Source of the DNA: Micropterix aruncella
Taxonomy: Eukaryota; Arthropoda; Insecta; Lepidoptera; Micropterigidae
Direction: 5' to 3'
DNA length: 64,000 nucleotides
Assembly (NCBI GenBank): GCA_944548615.1
Contig: CALYMY010000021.1
Location: forward strand, 1 to 64,000
The first letter of the stretch is position 1. Every line of letters starts with the position of its first letter. Below the pieces are notes generated by a model that made no database searches, had not been told where the DNA came from, and saw only the letters and a program-made list of their open reading frames with translations. Below, one piece after another: positions 1 through 10,600 of the stretch. Made by a program: the position numbers and the translations under genes.

Positions 1-9
1 CGACATCTT

Positions 10-275
10 TGTTAGATTGTCGGATCGGCAGTGAGGCCGCAACGATCTAATCACTATTTGAACGACGGTGGCTCGGCGAAAATGAAACAGTAGCTGCTGA
101 TTCGGATTTATTGTGTATGCGCCGAAGGCTGGCGTGCGAATCATGGCGTCGCGCAGTTGCGACGGCTGATATATTGAAAGCAGCGCCAATGCTTATGGCA
201 GTGGCGCACTAGGTATTAACATTTAGATTAATTAACAGTGCTATTACTAAACAATTTAAGATGGGGTACGTAACA
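10..275 (-). repeat. 3' LTR of the Gypsy element
   Basis: 266 bp, same sequence as 5527-5792 as far as I can compare by eye. Because the element reads on the minus strand, this left copy is the 3' LTR. It is bounded by the TCTT duplication on the left and a polypurine tract on the right. Confidence 0.95.
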
Positions 276-290
276 CTGCTCCCCCCTAGA
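276..290 (-). promoter_or_regulatory. Polypurine tract
   Basis: On the minus strand the bases just before the 3' LTR read as a purine run with six consecutive G. This is the expected plus-strand priming site of an LTR element. Confidence 0.75.
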
Positions 291-598
291 GATTTGCTTA
301 GAATATTAAAGTTAATCTCGATACATTGCTTGTGGTAGTTACCACGTATTTAAATTGTGCTACATGCTATGTTAGTATACATTGAAAAACGCATGTTGTT
401 AGTATGTAAACAATTATGAAATGCTGTAAAAATATTGAACAATTTTGTAAATAAATTGTTGAATTGCGTACAAAATTAAAACACATATATTTTTTTATAA
501 TTAGAGGCTGTAAAAGAGCCTTGTAGAAAAAAAACATTTGTTAAGTCATTTTCACAGAATGCAGCCTTGAGCGCGCATTTATTTTCACTAGCACTGCA

Positions 599-1072
599 CT
601 AAACCATGGCTTGTTGACCTGGAGTGGCTGCTGCGGTGCTGGAGCTGGTTGTCCCTGGTGGCGGCAGAAGGTGAGGGCGGGCGATTTCCATTCGGACCCA
701 CTTCCGGATACCTTGCCGACATCGTTGATGGCAAAGGGCGACGAAAATGATGGCTATCAAGATGACTGCGATGATTATGAGTGTGTCGGATAGTCGGTTC
801 GTGTTTTCCATTTTAGTTCCAGCGATAATGACTTCGTCTTTGCTTTGTTGAGATCCCATTTCGCCTTGTAGTTGCAAGAAATTGGAATAATGATACTTGT
901 GTAGGAGAAAAGGATCTTTGGCGGCTGGTTCCAAGTTGGTTAGCCCTGGAGCGAAATAGGATTTGGTGTTAGGATGGTAAGGTAAAAAGGCGGTTACTAC
1001 TCGCTCGATCTCAGTGAAGACTGATTTCCTTTGTCTCTTGTTGTGACGATATAAAATGGTATTTTGAAAAAG
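599..1072 (-). CDS. Post-pol open frame with one membrane segment (element ORF3)
   Basis: An open frame of 158 codons follows pol on the minus strand. It starts after a TGA at 1073-1075 and its first ATG is at 859, which would give 86 residues. It contains one strongly hydrophobic stretch (about 18 residues, I/V/A/L rich, beginning DTLIIIAV) followed by basic residues and a P/S/T/A-rich tail. This fits a single-pass membrane protein or a spliced third product. I do not recognise the family and do not claim an envelope function. It lies between the end of pol and the polypurine tract, where some Gypsy elements carry a third ORF. Confidence 0.45.
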   Translation of the reverse strand, partial: LFQNTILYRHNKRQRKSVFTEIERVVTAFLPYHPNTKSYFAPGLTNLEPAAKDPFLLHKYHYSNFLQLQGEMGSQQSKDEVIIAGTKMENTNRLSDTLIIIAVILIAIIFVALCHQRCRQGIRKWVRMEIARPHLLPPPGTTSSSTAAATPGQQAMV

Positions 1073-1088
1073 TCACGTAGCAATGATC

Positions 1089-4000
1089 TCATTCGTCTAA
1101 GAATCGGACTTTCTTGACGATCCGTCCGCTGCGCGTGCGATAATGCTCTTTTGCCTTATCGCATTTTTCGCGCGTGGGAACGGAATTTTGCTGGGTGGTC
1201 TGACGATTCGTTTGAGTCATTATTTTGTCGCTTGAAACTTTTTGTGTTGTTTCATTTTGCATTTTCAGATCGCTGCCCTGTGAGATGAAATACGCGGGTT
1301 TGACGCGATCAGCCGACATTACTTTTGGTTTTCCTTTTATGGATAATTCGAACGTTTTATTGTTTCGTTTTATCACTCGAAAAGGTCCAGAATATGGTTG
1401 TTGTAATGGCTTCCTGACCATATCATCTCGCAGGAAAACGTGAGTGCAATCCTTGAGATCTGGATGCACGAAAACGTTGTCTCGGGTGCATTCTCTCGTT
1501 GGTTTAGCTGATAGGTCTGATAGGTGTTGTTGAAGTCTTTCGACGAACGTAGAGTCCAACTGCTTGTGTTTGGTTGGCTGAATGAACTCTCCAGGTAAAC
1601 GTAATTGTTTGCCGAATGTTAATTCTGCTGAGGAGGTTCCTGTGTCCTGTCGAATGGCTGCACGCATACCTAGTAAGACTGTTGGTAATTCGTCGAACCA
1701 GTTTGTTGTGTTTTGCCTAGCCATAAGTGCGGCTTTCATTGTGCGATGAGCGCGTTCTATCTTTCCATTTGCTATCGGGTGAAAGCTTGTTGTTCGTAGT
1801 TTCTTAATACCAAGAACATTTGTTAAATTTCGAAATAGATTGCTTTCGAAATTTGTACCTTGGTCTGTAGTTATTTTTTCGGGGCATCCGTATCGCGTGA
1901 TCCAATTATTGTACAGAGCTTTTGCTGTTGTTTCTGCGGTTTGGTCGGGAAGCGGAATCGCCTCGAACCAGTGTGTCGCTCCATCGATAATCGTTAGTAG
2001 GAAGCGACAGCCTTGAGAAACTTGTAACGGCCCAACAAAATCGATATGTATGTGATTGAAACGATCAGCTGAATCGAATTTTTCAAGCTGCGGTTTGTTG
2101 TGTCGAAATGTTTTCGACTTCTGACAAGGGATGCATGCTTGGGTCCACTCCTTAATTTGCGTGTGCATACGAGGCCAGATGAATCGTTGCGTGATTAATT
2201 TCCGGGTGCCACGTATGCCTGGATGCGCGATATTATGGATGATATTGAATGCTGTGCGACGGAATTTCTCAGTGAGAAATGGTCGGATTTGGTCTTTTCC
2301 TGTATCACAGATGATAGGTTTGCTGATTCCTGGGAGTGTAATTTTCTTCACTTGCGAGTTGTAGCGGAGGAAATTATTTGCTTCGTCGTTATTCTGCTGT
2401 GAGAGTGCTAATTCTTCGTAGTTAATCTCGGTGGGGCAATCGATTGCTTCTATGCGAGATAACCAGTCTGCGACGGTATTTTGATCTCCTGGAATGTGTT
2501 CGATTTTGTTGCAAAATTGCTGGATATAGTCTAGTTGACGAACCCTACGAGGAATCTCGTTTTTTGCAGACGCGTTCTTGGTGAATGCGTAGATAATCGG
2601 TCTGTGATCTGTATGGATAGTGACGTCTTGACCTTCAATGAGTCGACGGAAATGCTTGATTCCTAGGTAAATCGCTAGAAGTTCACGATCGTAAGTCGAG
2701 TAATTCCGTTGAGTTACGTTCAGATTTTTGGAGAAAAAACCTAAGGGTTGAATAATTCCATTTATCTTTTGTTGTAAGGCCGCTCCAACGCCGGTGTCTG
2801 ATGCGTCTGTAGCTAGAATTAGCTGTGCTTCAGGTGCTGGGTGAGCGAGTGTGAAGGCATTCTTTATTGCATCCTTACATCCTTGAAAAGCTTGAGAAGA
2901 GATGTCGTTCCATATGATGCGAGTTTTGTCATTTTTCTTTGCTCCAATTAAATATTTATTTAATTCTGCTTGATGTTTAGCAGCGTGTGGAGTGCTTTCT
3001 CTGTAGAAATTTATCATGCCGAGGAATCGGCGCAACTGCTGAACGGTATCGGGTCTCTGAAAATCAGATATGACCTGCTGTCGGTCTGCGATTGGCGTAA
3101 TTCCTTTTTCGTTCACATGATACCCTAAATATTCTACTTCTTTTTTATTAAACTGGCATTTTTAAATATTTATCGTGATGCCATTTTCGTCCAAACGATG
3201 TAAAACCATTTTAACGTGTTTAATGTGCTCTTGCTCGTTTGCTGACGCGATGAGGATGTCGTCGATATAGCAAAATACGAATTCTAGGCCCTGTAGAACT
3301 GCAGTCATGAACCTGGAGAATGTTTGAGCAGAATTGCGTAGGCCGAATGAACATTTGAGGTATTCAAATAGGCCGAAAGGCGTAATTATTGCAGTTTTTG
3401 GAATGTCATCCTCATTAATCGGAATTTGGTTAAATGCCCGAACCAAGTCGATTTTTGTAAAAACTGTTTTTCCGTGTAGGATATAAGTGAAATCCTGAAG
3501 TCTGCTAATTGGAAATCGATCAGCGACAGTGACGGAATTCAAACGACGGTAATCACCGCACAAGCGGAGGTCGCCATTTTTCTTTTTTACACAATGCAGA
3601 GGACTCGCCCACGGGCTTGAGGACGGTCTGCAGATATTTAAGTCGATGAGCTCTTGAATCTCTTTTTTGACTAGTGCATATCTGTCTGGAGGAAGAGGTC
3701 GTGCTCTGGCGTAAACAGGAGGTCCAGTTGTCTCAATGAAATGCTTGACGTTGTGCTTAACCTCACTGTTTGGCAGTATGTTCGGTCGTGTGATGTTTGG
3801 AAACGATTCTAGGATTTTTGCGAAAGGGTCTTCTCCATTAATTAAGTTAATGCACGGAGAGCTTGAATTGTCGAGTGATGCGATTGCTGAGACGTTCGTG
3901 AGATTGTCTATCAGTCGATGGTGCCCTAAATCTACTAGAATGTTGTATCGCGCTAGAAAGTCGGCTCCTATAATAGCTATCTTAACGTCGGCGATTATAA

Positions 4001-4331
4001 ATTTCCACATGTAAATACGTCGAAGGCCTAGATTCAATCGAAGGGTGCGTTCTCCGAAGGTGCGAATCTCCGTGCCGTTAGCTGCGTATAGCTTAATCGA
4101 CGTTGGATGTGCTGGATGTTTTCCACGAGGGATGACCGATACGCCAGCTCCAGTATCTATCAAATATTTAATGCCACTAGTTTTGTCAGTTATGTTGAGG
4201 CGGTATGATTGAGAACCAGTGACAGCGTTTGCCTCAGTTTGCTGCACTGATTCTAGTTTTCCTTCTTGCCGAAGGTGCAAGGCTCTTGGCATTTTCGTGC
4301 GTCGTTGCCAAAACGTTTGTGGAAGAAACAA
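1089..4331 (-). pseudogene. pol: Gypsy pol: protease, reverse transcriptase, RNase H, integrase
   Basis: The frame overlaps the end of gag by about 80 bp in the -1 frame, so expression by -1 frameshifting is likely. The 4331 limit is only where the open frame begins. Protease motif LIDTGAGVSV is near the start. RT has FTKIDLVRAFNQ and the catalytic YIDD box. RNase H has TDASDTGVGAAL. Integrase has an HHCC finger (HPGIRG...CIPCQKSK) and the DDE residues (HIDFVGPL, TTDQGTNFES, NGKIERAH). One TAA at 3162-3164, just after the RT palm, splits the frame into 389- and 675-residue pieces; the reading frame is unchanged across it. The C-terminus ends shortly after a Y-R-T-R-S-G-R motif. Confidence 0.93.
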
Positions 4332-5104
4332 ACGCCCTTATTTGTTTTTGGTTTATCCTCTGCGTTTTGATGGTTTGACCGAGAGTGCGATCGGGAGCGC
4401 GAACGGGAGTGATTTCCTTTTTGGGAATATCTCGGTCTGCCTCGTTCGTACGACTTCATCGACGTGGTTAGTTCGTCGATTTTTTTTGTTAGCTCTGCGA
4501 TGGTGTGTTCCATTGAGCGTTGTTTGGAAGAGGAGCGATTGTTATGCGATGATGAAGCGGCAACTTCATGAATTTCGTCCGTTCCAGTGGTGTTCTCCAA
4601 AATTGTGTCGGCCAGTTTGGCCAGTTCCGGAAGATTGCTCTGGTCCGAAACTGCAAGAATGGAACGCACATGCTTGGGTAGGTGGCCAGCTTACATGATC
4701 CGTAAGGCTTCATCATTGACCTTGGCTCCGGCCAAGTCTTTCATTCGTCTAAGAAGCTACGATGGTTTTTGGTCACCTAGCTGCATATCACTCAGTAGTT
4801 TCTGAAATGAGCGTAGCTCAGAATCTTCATAAACGCTAATGAGTCGATTTTTAATCGTTTCATATTTTTCGTCAGTGGGAGGATTTGTAATTATATCGCT
4901 GACCTGGCGGAGATCATCGAGTTGAAGTTTCGCAATGATGAGCTGATACTTAACTTCGTCAGTCGCCTTTTGTGGAGCAATAACAGCTTCGAATTGCGCG
5001 AAGAACAATTTGGGTTCAGAACGCCAGAAATCCGGAAGTCTGTTTGCATACGACATGGCTGATAGTCGAGGATCCTCTACTGTATTTGGTTTAGGAGTCG
5101 CCAT
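4253..5104 (-). pseudogene. gag: Gypsy gag with two in-frame stops
   Basis: Starts at ATG 5104-5102. The N-terminal part (LPDFWRSEPKLFFAQFEA) is typical of arthropod Gypsy gag. TAG at 4757-4759 and TAA at 4691-4693 interrupt a single continuous frame that otherwise runs to 4253. An S/R/H-rich linker precedes the C-terminal finger CFFHKRFGNDARKCQEPC, a C-X2-H-X9-C-X3-C pattern. The end overlaps pol by about 80 bp. Confidence 0.9.
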
Positions 5105-5508
5105 TTCAAATAGTAGTTACTCAATAAAAATGTAGAAACTTATGCAGAATGGCAAAAGAAATTAAAAATAAATAATAAAATCTTAGCTTTTTGAAGTCTT
5201 GCACGGCTATATGCACGGCTTGTGGGTGCCCGTTGACGTAGGCTTCCGTTGCGTTGCGTTGCGTTGGCGCGCGGTGTGTGGCAGGCAGAGTCGTGTCGGC
5301 GAGCGGATTGATTTCTCAGAAATTCGCCAAATGAGATAAGCTCGACGGACCAACGCTGATAAGGGTATGTGCGCGGAACGAGAAATCACTGGCTTTATTA
5401 AAATTACAACACTGACGCTACTGCTGATGCATTCACACCTACTGTTTCGAAACCACCGCCGATTTTTGAGAAATAATCCACCAATGTTAGATTGAAGGTG
5501 CGTAAATT
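5105..5508 (-). other. Gypsy 5' leader
   Basis: About 400 bp of untranslated leader between primer site and gag ATG. Short frames here show no protein character. Confidence 0.6.
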
Positions 5509-5526
5509 CAAATGTCGGGTCACCAA
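5509..5526 (-). promoter_or_regulatory. Primer binding site
   Basis: Reading down the minus strand from the 5' LTR, the sequence begins TTGGTGACCCGACATTTG. The first part is complementary to a tRNA-Trp 3' end (TGGTGACCCCGAC) with one C missing and divergence after GAC. A second copy of the LTR-edge motif CACCAATGTTAGATTG lies about 42 bp further in, at 5479-5495. Confidence 0.6.
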
Positions 5527-5792
5527 TGTTAGATTGTCGGATCGGCAGTGAGGCCGCAACGATCTAATCACTATTTGAACGACGGTGGCTCGGCGAAAAT
5601 GAAACAGTAGCTGCTGATTCGGATTTATTGTGTATGCGCCGAAGGCTGGCGTGCGAATCATGGCGTCGCGCAGTTGCGACGGCTGATATATTGAAAGCAG
5701 CGCCAATGCTTATGGCAGTGGCGCACTAGGTATTAACATTTAGATTAATTAACAGTGCTATTACTAAACAATTTAAGATGGGGTACGTAACA
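5527..5792 (-). repeat. 5' LTR of the Gypsy element
   Basis: 266-bp partner of 10-275, TGTTA...TAACA, followed by the TCTT target duplication. Confidence 0.95.
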
Positions 5793-5944
5793 TCTTTGTG
5801 CCTTTTCAAGAATGAAAATAACCATTCTTTTCCCGCCATTCGGGTGTTTCTATTGAAGTGGTGTTTTTTATTACGTTTCTCGGCAAACTCATAGGCTGCA
5901 CAGCCTACCATCACCGAGGTGACGCCATGGAACAATTTCGACAT
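5793..5944 (-). pseudogene. pogo/CENPB-type transposase fragment, split by the Gypsy element
   Basis: On the minus strand the frame reads a CENP-B-like helix-turn-helix piece, including AGKEWLFSFLKRHKDV, typical of DDE_1 (pogo/jerky) transposases in insects. The frame continues across the Gypsy element: removing it and one copy of TCTT restores His-Lys-Asp-Val codons through positions 9-1. The rest lies outside the window on the left, and the right side is cut by a LINE tail. Confidence 0.7.
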
Positions 5945-5945
5945 T

Positions 5946-6400
5946 TCATTAATATATTTATTATTGTTATTATTATCTCATTTATATTATTTATTATTGT
6001 TATTATTATCTCATTTATATTATTTATTATTGTTATTATTATCTCATTAGCCTCATAACTGTATTCATATATCTCCCATATATATTATATCTCATTTAAT
6101 TTAATAAATATTTTTGGTTTAATATATATACCTATATACTATAATAGTTATACAATATACACTTGTAGGATTTCCCAAGATTACAGAAATTACCTATACA
6201 CCCGACAGATGAACGCAGTACAAATTATCACCTCAATACAGGCTCTGCCTAGTGAGGTGGTAAAATCCCGCCGAAGCCGCACTTTTAGTAAATTTCCAGG
6301 GTTCTACATTTTGTATGTACGACTAAATCATGTAAAATATATTATAGGAAATTTAATCATGTAATACTAGGGATAAATAAAATAAATAAATAAATAAATC
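5946..6400 (+). mobile_element. LINE 3' tail (same family as 41760-43054)
   Basis: Near-identical to 42680-43050, which is the 3' UTR of a FADD-type LINE. It ends in an (AAAT)n tail at about 6371-6399, so it is a severely 5'-truncated copy inserted into the pogo fragment. Confidence 0.85.
5957..6048 (+). repeat. 33-bp tandem repeat, about 2.8 units
   Basis: Units start at 5957, 5990 and 6023 and begin TTTATTATTG. The sister copy at 42680 has a single unit, so the expansion is specific to this copy. Confidence 0.85.
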
Positions 6401-6660
6401 TATAACTTCTTTCAAGCTCCTAGGGTTTGTGATACGGCAATCCAAACACCATTTGGGTTATCAATTGTTAGAAGTCGCATGCAAACTAATGCAGCTATTT
6501 GGAATCCGCATGAAGATACCTATACCATCAAGCTGGAAAAGGTACAGATATTATCCATTTTTGCATCCAACTGCATTTGTCATAGGCATAGCTGGCTATA
6601 ATTCTCTATGTCTCAAAAGAGAAATGCTGACCATGTCCTATGTTTTTAATCTAATTTAAC
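6401..6660. other. Unassigned stretch
   Basis: One 76-codon open frame (6429-6659, plus) has no recognisable motif. Probably repeat remnant. Confidence 0.3.
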
Positions 6661-6662
6661 CC

Positions 6663-6720
6663 GAGCATTGACTACAATACATCGTCCCGAACCGGGTACG
6701 ATGTATTGTAGTCAATGCTC
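6663..6720. repeat. Perfect 23-bp inverted repeat
   Basis: Arms 6663-6685 and 6698-6720 are perfect reverse complements. The 12-nt centre is itself CCCG/CGGG-paired, giving a hairpin of about 27 bp with one bulge. It sits at the 5' side of the LINE that follows. Confidence 0.85.
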
Positions 6721-6791
6721 AGTAACGTCCGAAAACGGGTACGAGCGCAGCGTAGCAAACCGCGCTCTCAACGAACTGAATTTACACCAAA

Positions 6792-9260
6792 ATGAACCAC
6801 ACCACTAGTAACCCGGCTGAGACCGAAAGTCTACTGGTGGAAACGCACTTCCCAGGTTGCAGAGTAGTTGACAAACAAGAATGGGACGTACAAACAGAAA
6901 ACTATCATCCGACCGAAAACGAGTGGAAGATAGCGGAGCATATAACGGAACGGACCAAAACAGCCTGGGCAACGAACAGTTTCAACAACTTCAAATCACC
7001 AGGACTAGATGGAATATACCCAGCCCTCCTAAAATGGGGAGGAGACAAACTTATCGAACAACTAGCAAGCATACTATGTAGCTGCATCGCCTTTAGATAC
7101 ATTCCACAGAAATGGAGAGAAGTAAAGGTGATCTTTCTACCAAAACCAGGGAAAACTGATTACACAGACCCGAAATCTTTCAGACCCATTAGCCTTACCT
7201 CCTTCATGCTAAAAACACTAGAAAGACTATGTGACAGAGAACTGAAGGATACAGCACTTAAAAACATAGGTATTCACCCGAACCAACACGCATACACACA
7301 AGGCAAATCGACAGATTCAGCACTGCATGCCGTTGTAAACAACATAGAAACTGCACTAGCAAGGAAAAACTCCTGCCTAGGCACCTTCATCGACATAGAA
7401 GGAGCGTTCGACAAGACAAATTTCAGTAGCATTCAACAAGCTCTAAACAGACATCAAACCGAACCATTGATTACAGAATGGATAATGAACATGCTAAGAA
7501 AGAGAATCATCAGGCTATCTGAAAACCAAAATCACCAGGCGCTCGTGATGAGAGGATGCCCACAAGGAGGTGTACTCTCGCCACTTCTATGGAACCTGGT
7601 AGTAAACGACCTGATAACAAAACTAAACAACAATCATTTCCTAACAATAGGATATGCAGATGATCTAGTAATAATGATCAACGGACTAGTAACAAGCACA
7701 TTGTGCGACCTTACACAAACAGCTTTGAAAATAGTAGAGAAATGGTGCAAGGAGAATGACCTATCGGTAAATCCAAAAAAGACCGACACCATTCTCTTCA
7801 CACATAAACGGAAATTGGGTACATACAAAATGACAACCTTGTTTGGATCCAGACTAACGCTCTCTAAAGAAGTAAAGTACCTAGGAATAACTTTGGACGA
7901 AAAACTAAACTGGAATAAACACCTAGAAAACAAACTAAACAAAGCAACAGTCGCCTTCTGGCAATGCCGAAGAATGGTGGGCAAGAAATGGGGACTAGCC
8001 CCACACATTATACTGTGGCTGTACAAAATGATAATAATACCAATGATAAGCTACGGAGCTGTAGTATGGTGGCCCCGCACCCAACTTACTACTGCAATCA
8101 ACAAATTACAGAAAGTGCAAAGGCTAGCATGTATAGCAGCGACCGGCTGCATGAGAACAACTCCGACAGCGGCGCTGGAAATCATGCTAGGGCTTCTACC
8201 ACTACACTTACATATACAAAAAGAAGCAGCCGCAACGGCTACTCGTCTAAAGAATCTAAACTTATGGACCAAATATAAAACACCGCACACGAATATATAT
8301 GATAATATACTGTCAAGCTTTCCAATGCTGGATGCGGCAATCGACAGAATACCCAAAACTATGATCTTCTGGAAAGAATATGCCATATCATTAACAGAAG
8401 ACTCAAAAGAAGCACTGAATCAAACGGACCTAAGAATCTACACAGATGGATCAAAAACCAACAAAGGTACAGGATGTGGTGTCTTCTCGGAAGACCTAAA
8501 TATACACATCTCCAAACCACTCGGAGCACACAACACAGTATTCCAAGCAGAATGTATGGGAATAATAGAAGCTTGCAACGCAGTGAAACAGCGGCAGCTA
8601 AAACACGAAAACATATGTATTCTATCGGACAGCAGGTCAGTGCTACAGGCACTGGGAAGCGATAGATTTACATCTGGGCTCATATACGAATGCCACCAAA
8701 GCCTCCTCGAGGTATGCGGAAAAGGCAATAAGGTGACACTGAAATGGATCAAGGGACACAGTAACTCAAGAGGAGACGATGCTGCGGATGAACTAGCCCG
8801 TAAGGGCTCAGACACACCGGCATACGGACCCGAACCTATCGTGCCCCTACCCTACTCGCACATAAACAACCAACTTGACAACCACTACAAACAACTACAT
8901 CAAACACACTGGAAAGAGATAGACACCTGCAGACAAACCAAAGAAATAGTAGTGGAATACAACCACAAACTTACCAAAACACTTCTAAGGACAAAAAGGC
9001 CCCAACTACGCAAACTAGTGGGACTGATAACAGGACACAACACACTAAACAAACACCTCTTCAACATGGGCGGAACGAATAGCCCTATGTGCAGAGCATG
9101 CATGGAGGCGGAAGAAACCACAAAACACATTCTGCTAGATTGTAAACAGGTAGAAGTATACAGGACAAAACACCTTGGGACTCCAGGCACCCTGCGCGAG
9201 ACAGCAGGAAACCTGAAAGCCCTGCTGGCTTTCGTAGAGGAACTGGGGTGGGTGGAATAG
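6792..9260 (+). CDS. Non-LTR retrotransposon RT plus RNase H, 5'-truncated
   Basis: 822 residues, uninterrupted. RT motifs in order: KSPGLDGIYPALLK, a fingers motif with LPKPGK and FRPISLTS, GTFIDIEGAFD, GCPQGGVLSPLLWN, catalytic GYADDLVI, KYLGITLD, then a thumb with AVVWWPR. RNase H follows: IYTDGSK, FQAECMGI, ILSDSRSV, KGHSNSRGDDAADELA. The C-terminus has C-X2-C...H-X4-C (MCRACMEAEETTKHILLDC). The endonuclease and ORF1 expected of the I/LOA group are missing; a TGA at 6777-6779 lies in frame just upstream of the first ATG. A (TAAC)n tail follows at 9324. Family placement (I/LOA-like) is from the RT plus RNase H order. Confidence 0.9.
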   Translation: MNHTTSNPAETESLLVETHFPGCRVVDKQEWDVQTENYHPTENEWKIAEHITERTKTAWATNSFNNFKSPGLDGIYPALLKWGGDKLIEQLASILCSCIAFRYIPQKWREVKVIFLPKPGKTDYTDPKSFRPISLTSFMLKTLERLCDRELKDTALKNIGIHPNQHAYTQGKSTDSALHAVVNNIETALARKNSCLGTFIDIEGAFDKTNFSSIQQALNRHQTEPLITEWIMNMLRKRIIRLSENQNHQALVMRGCPQGGVLSPLLWNLVVNDLITKLNNNHFLTIGYADDLVIMINGLVTSTLCDLTQTALKIVEKWCKENDLSVNPKKTDTILFTHKRKLGTYKMTTLFGSRLTLSKEVKYLGITLDEKLNWNKHLENKLNKATVAFWQCRRMVGKKWGLAPHIILWLYKMIIIPMISYGAVVWWPRTQLTTAINKLQKVQRLACIAATGCMRTTPTAALEIMLGLLPLHLHIQKEAAATATRLKNLNLWTKYKTPHTNIYDNILSSFPMLDAAIDRIPKTMIFWKEYAISLTEDSKEALNQTDLRIYTDGSKTNKGTGCGVFSEDLNIHISKPLGAHNTVFQAECMGIIEACNAVKQRQLKHENICILSDSRSVLQALGSDRFTSGLIYECHQSLLEVCGKGNKVTLKWIKGHSNSRGDDAADELARKGSDTPAYGPEPIVPLPYSHINNQLDNHYKQLHQTHWKEIDTCRQTKEIVVEYNHKLTKTLLRTKRPQLRKLVGLITGHNTLNKHLFNMGGTNSPMCRACMEAEETTKHILLDCKQVEVYRTKHLGTPGTLRETAGNLKALLAFVEELGWVE

Positions 9261-9347
9261 AGCTACCCCCGTTACACGCAAAATAGGCACACTGGATGTC
9301 GACTTGCGGAGGAACGCCCAGTATAACTAACTAACTAACTAACTAAC
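9261..9347 (+). mobile_element. 3' UTR and (TAAC)n tail of the RNase-H LINE
   Basis: Short 3' UTR ending in about six TAAC units (9324-9347), marking the 3' end of insertion. Confidence 0.8.
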
Positions 9348-10583
9348 CACCCCCTGTTAGATACGTCTGAGAAAGACAGATAAATTCTGTATTGTACGAT
9401 TATTCAGTCGTGCTTCTCACAGTCTAGAATGCCTAACATTGATGGCTTAGAACGCAAATGTGTTAAGTGACTTTTTTTACGAAAATGACTTAAGTACTAC
9501 ATGACATCCAATATATTGATCTCCACATTCTGTGCTAATGTGGTAAGCATCTAACAACCAAGGCTTCGAATACTTCTTTGTAAAAACTGTGGTAAGTGCA
9601 TCAAACAAAGTTTTTGGAAATGTTAATGTTGCATAATCATTTACCACTATTGATATCTAATCAAAATTAAATCATCATAAAATGCATATGTGTTATTATC
9701 AGTTGACACAATATTCTCCAAAGCATGCTTAACCTTATACATGCTTAATGGTTTTATTTACTCTTATAACAAATTCTAAAAGTAGAAAGATGAGAACAAA
9801 ATAAAATATAAATAATATAATAAAAATGAAAATGTGGTAACTACATACATTATTATATTACCATATAAAAATGTGCTAAGTACCACCTCTTGTTGGTTTT
9901 TTAAAAATTAATACATAAAAAACTAAGAGATAAATATAATTATTATAATATAGTGTAAGCCAAATACATATACTATAGGTTAAAAATATTAACTGAAATT
10001 ATTTCTTCATCTATTTCGAGATTATTATACCTAAACTTTCAAAAAGCTCTCCTGTAAAATTTAGAAATTTGCACTTGACACATTTGCATTCCAAGCCATC
10101 GATACAATTGTTTGTATTCTGGGGACACAAAGTCGAGTGCTGCCATTGCTCGGATCTGTGCTTCTTTTCGCATATTATGTCGTTTCTTTTCGGATATATG
10201 TATGAAAATAAATAAGACGAACTGATAGATTTGGTGAAGCATGTAATAACGTACACAAATGTGTTTACAATTTCTAGATAGGGTTTCGTATTTTGAGATA
10301 AAACGTCAATATCGCTGGATAAGTGAGTTTTTTTAGTTCTCCAACTTTCTAATAATTATTCATAATTATCTAATTGTTTTACAACATAAGGTTTAATGTT
10401 TTATATTTCAAATTTCAATGTGATCATTCTACAATTCTTCTTTTCATGATCCATCAAGTAGTTTCTTTCTTATGATCCCTTTTATAGTGCTATATTCAGT
10501 GCTTCAACTCTCAGAAGTGACAGGTGACTGTCAAGTTTACACCCGCTGCTTGAGGGGTTAAGGTACAATTGATAACCCTAGCT
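9348..10583. other. AT-rich stretch without a supported gene
   Basis: Mostly AT-rich. On the minus strand 10039-10242 reads a short protein-like frame (RKEAQIRAMAALDFVSPEYK) that breaks in frame near 10040. Possible splice-like signals flank it, but I cannot assign it to either host gene. Confidence 0.35.
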
Positions 10584-10600
10584 TACTAGCTAAGGTGAAA

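Larger units (their letters stand above)
10..5792 (-). mobile_element. Gypsy-type LTR retrotransposon, CsRn1/Kabuki-like, coding-defective
   Basis: Two 266-bp direct repeats (10-275 and 5527-5792), both starting TGTTA and ending TAACA, bound an internal region with gag and pol on the minus strand. The 4-bp target duplication TCTT lies at 6-9 and 5793-5796. Pol order is protease, RT, RNase H, integrase, which is Gypsy order. The gag nucleic-acid-binding motif is C-X2-H-X9-C-X3-C rather than CCHC, and the primer site resembles the 3' end of tRNA-Trp; both are features I associate with the CsRn1/Kabuki clade. Gag and pol carry three in-frame nonsense codons (4757-4759, 4691-4693, 3162-3164), so this copy cannot encode its proteins. 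The two LTRs look identical by eye, which points to recent insertion. Confidence 0.92.

Noticed and set aside
10011..10256. Possible host exon reading AQIRAMAALDFVSPEYK
   Set aside because: The frame breaks near 10040 and the phases could not be tied to another exon. Left as unassigned.
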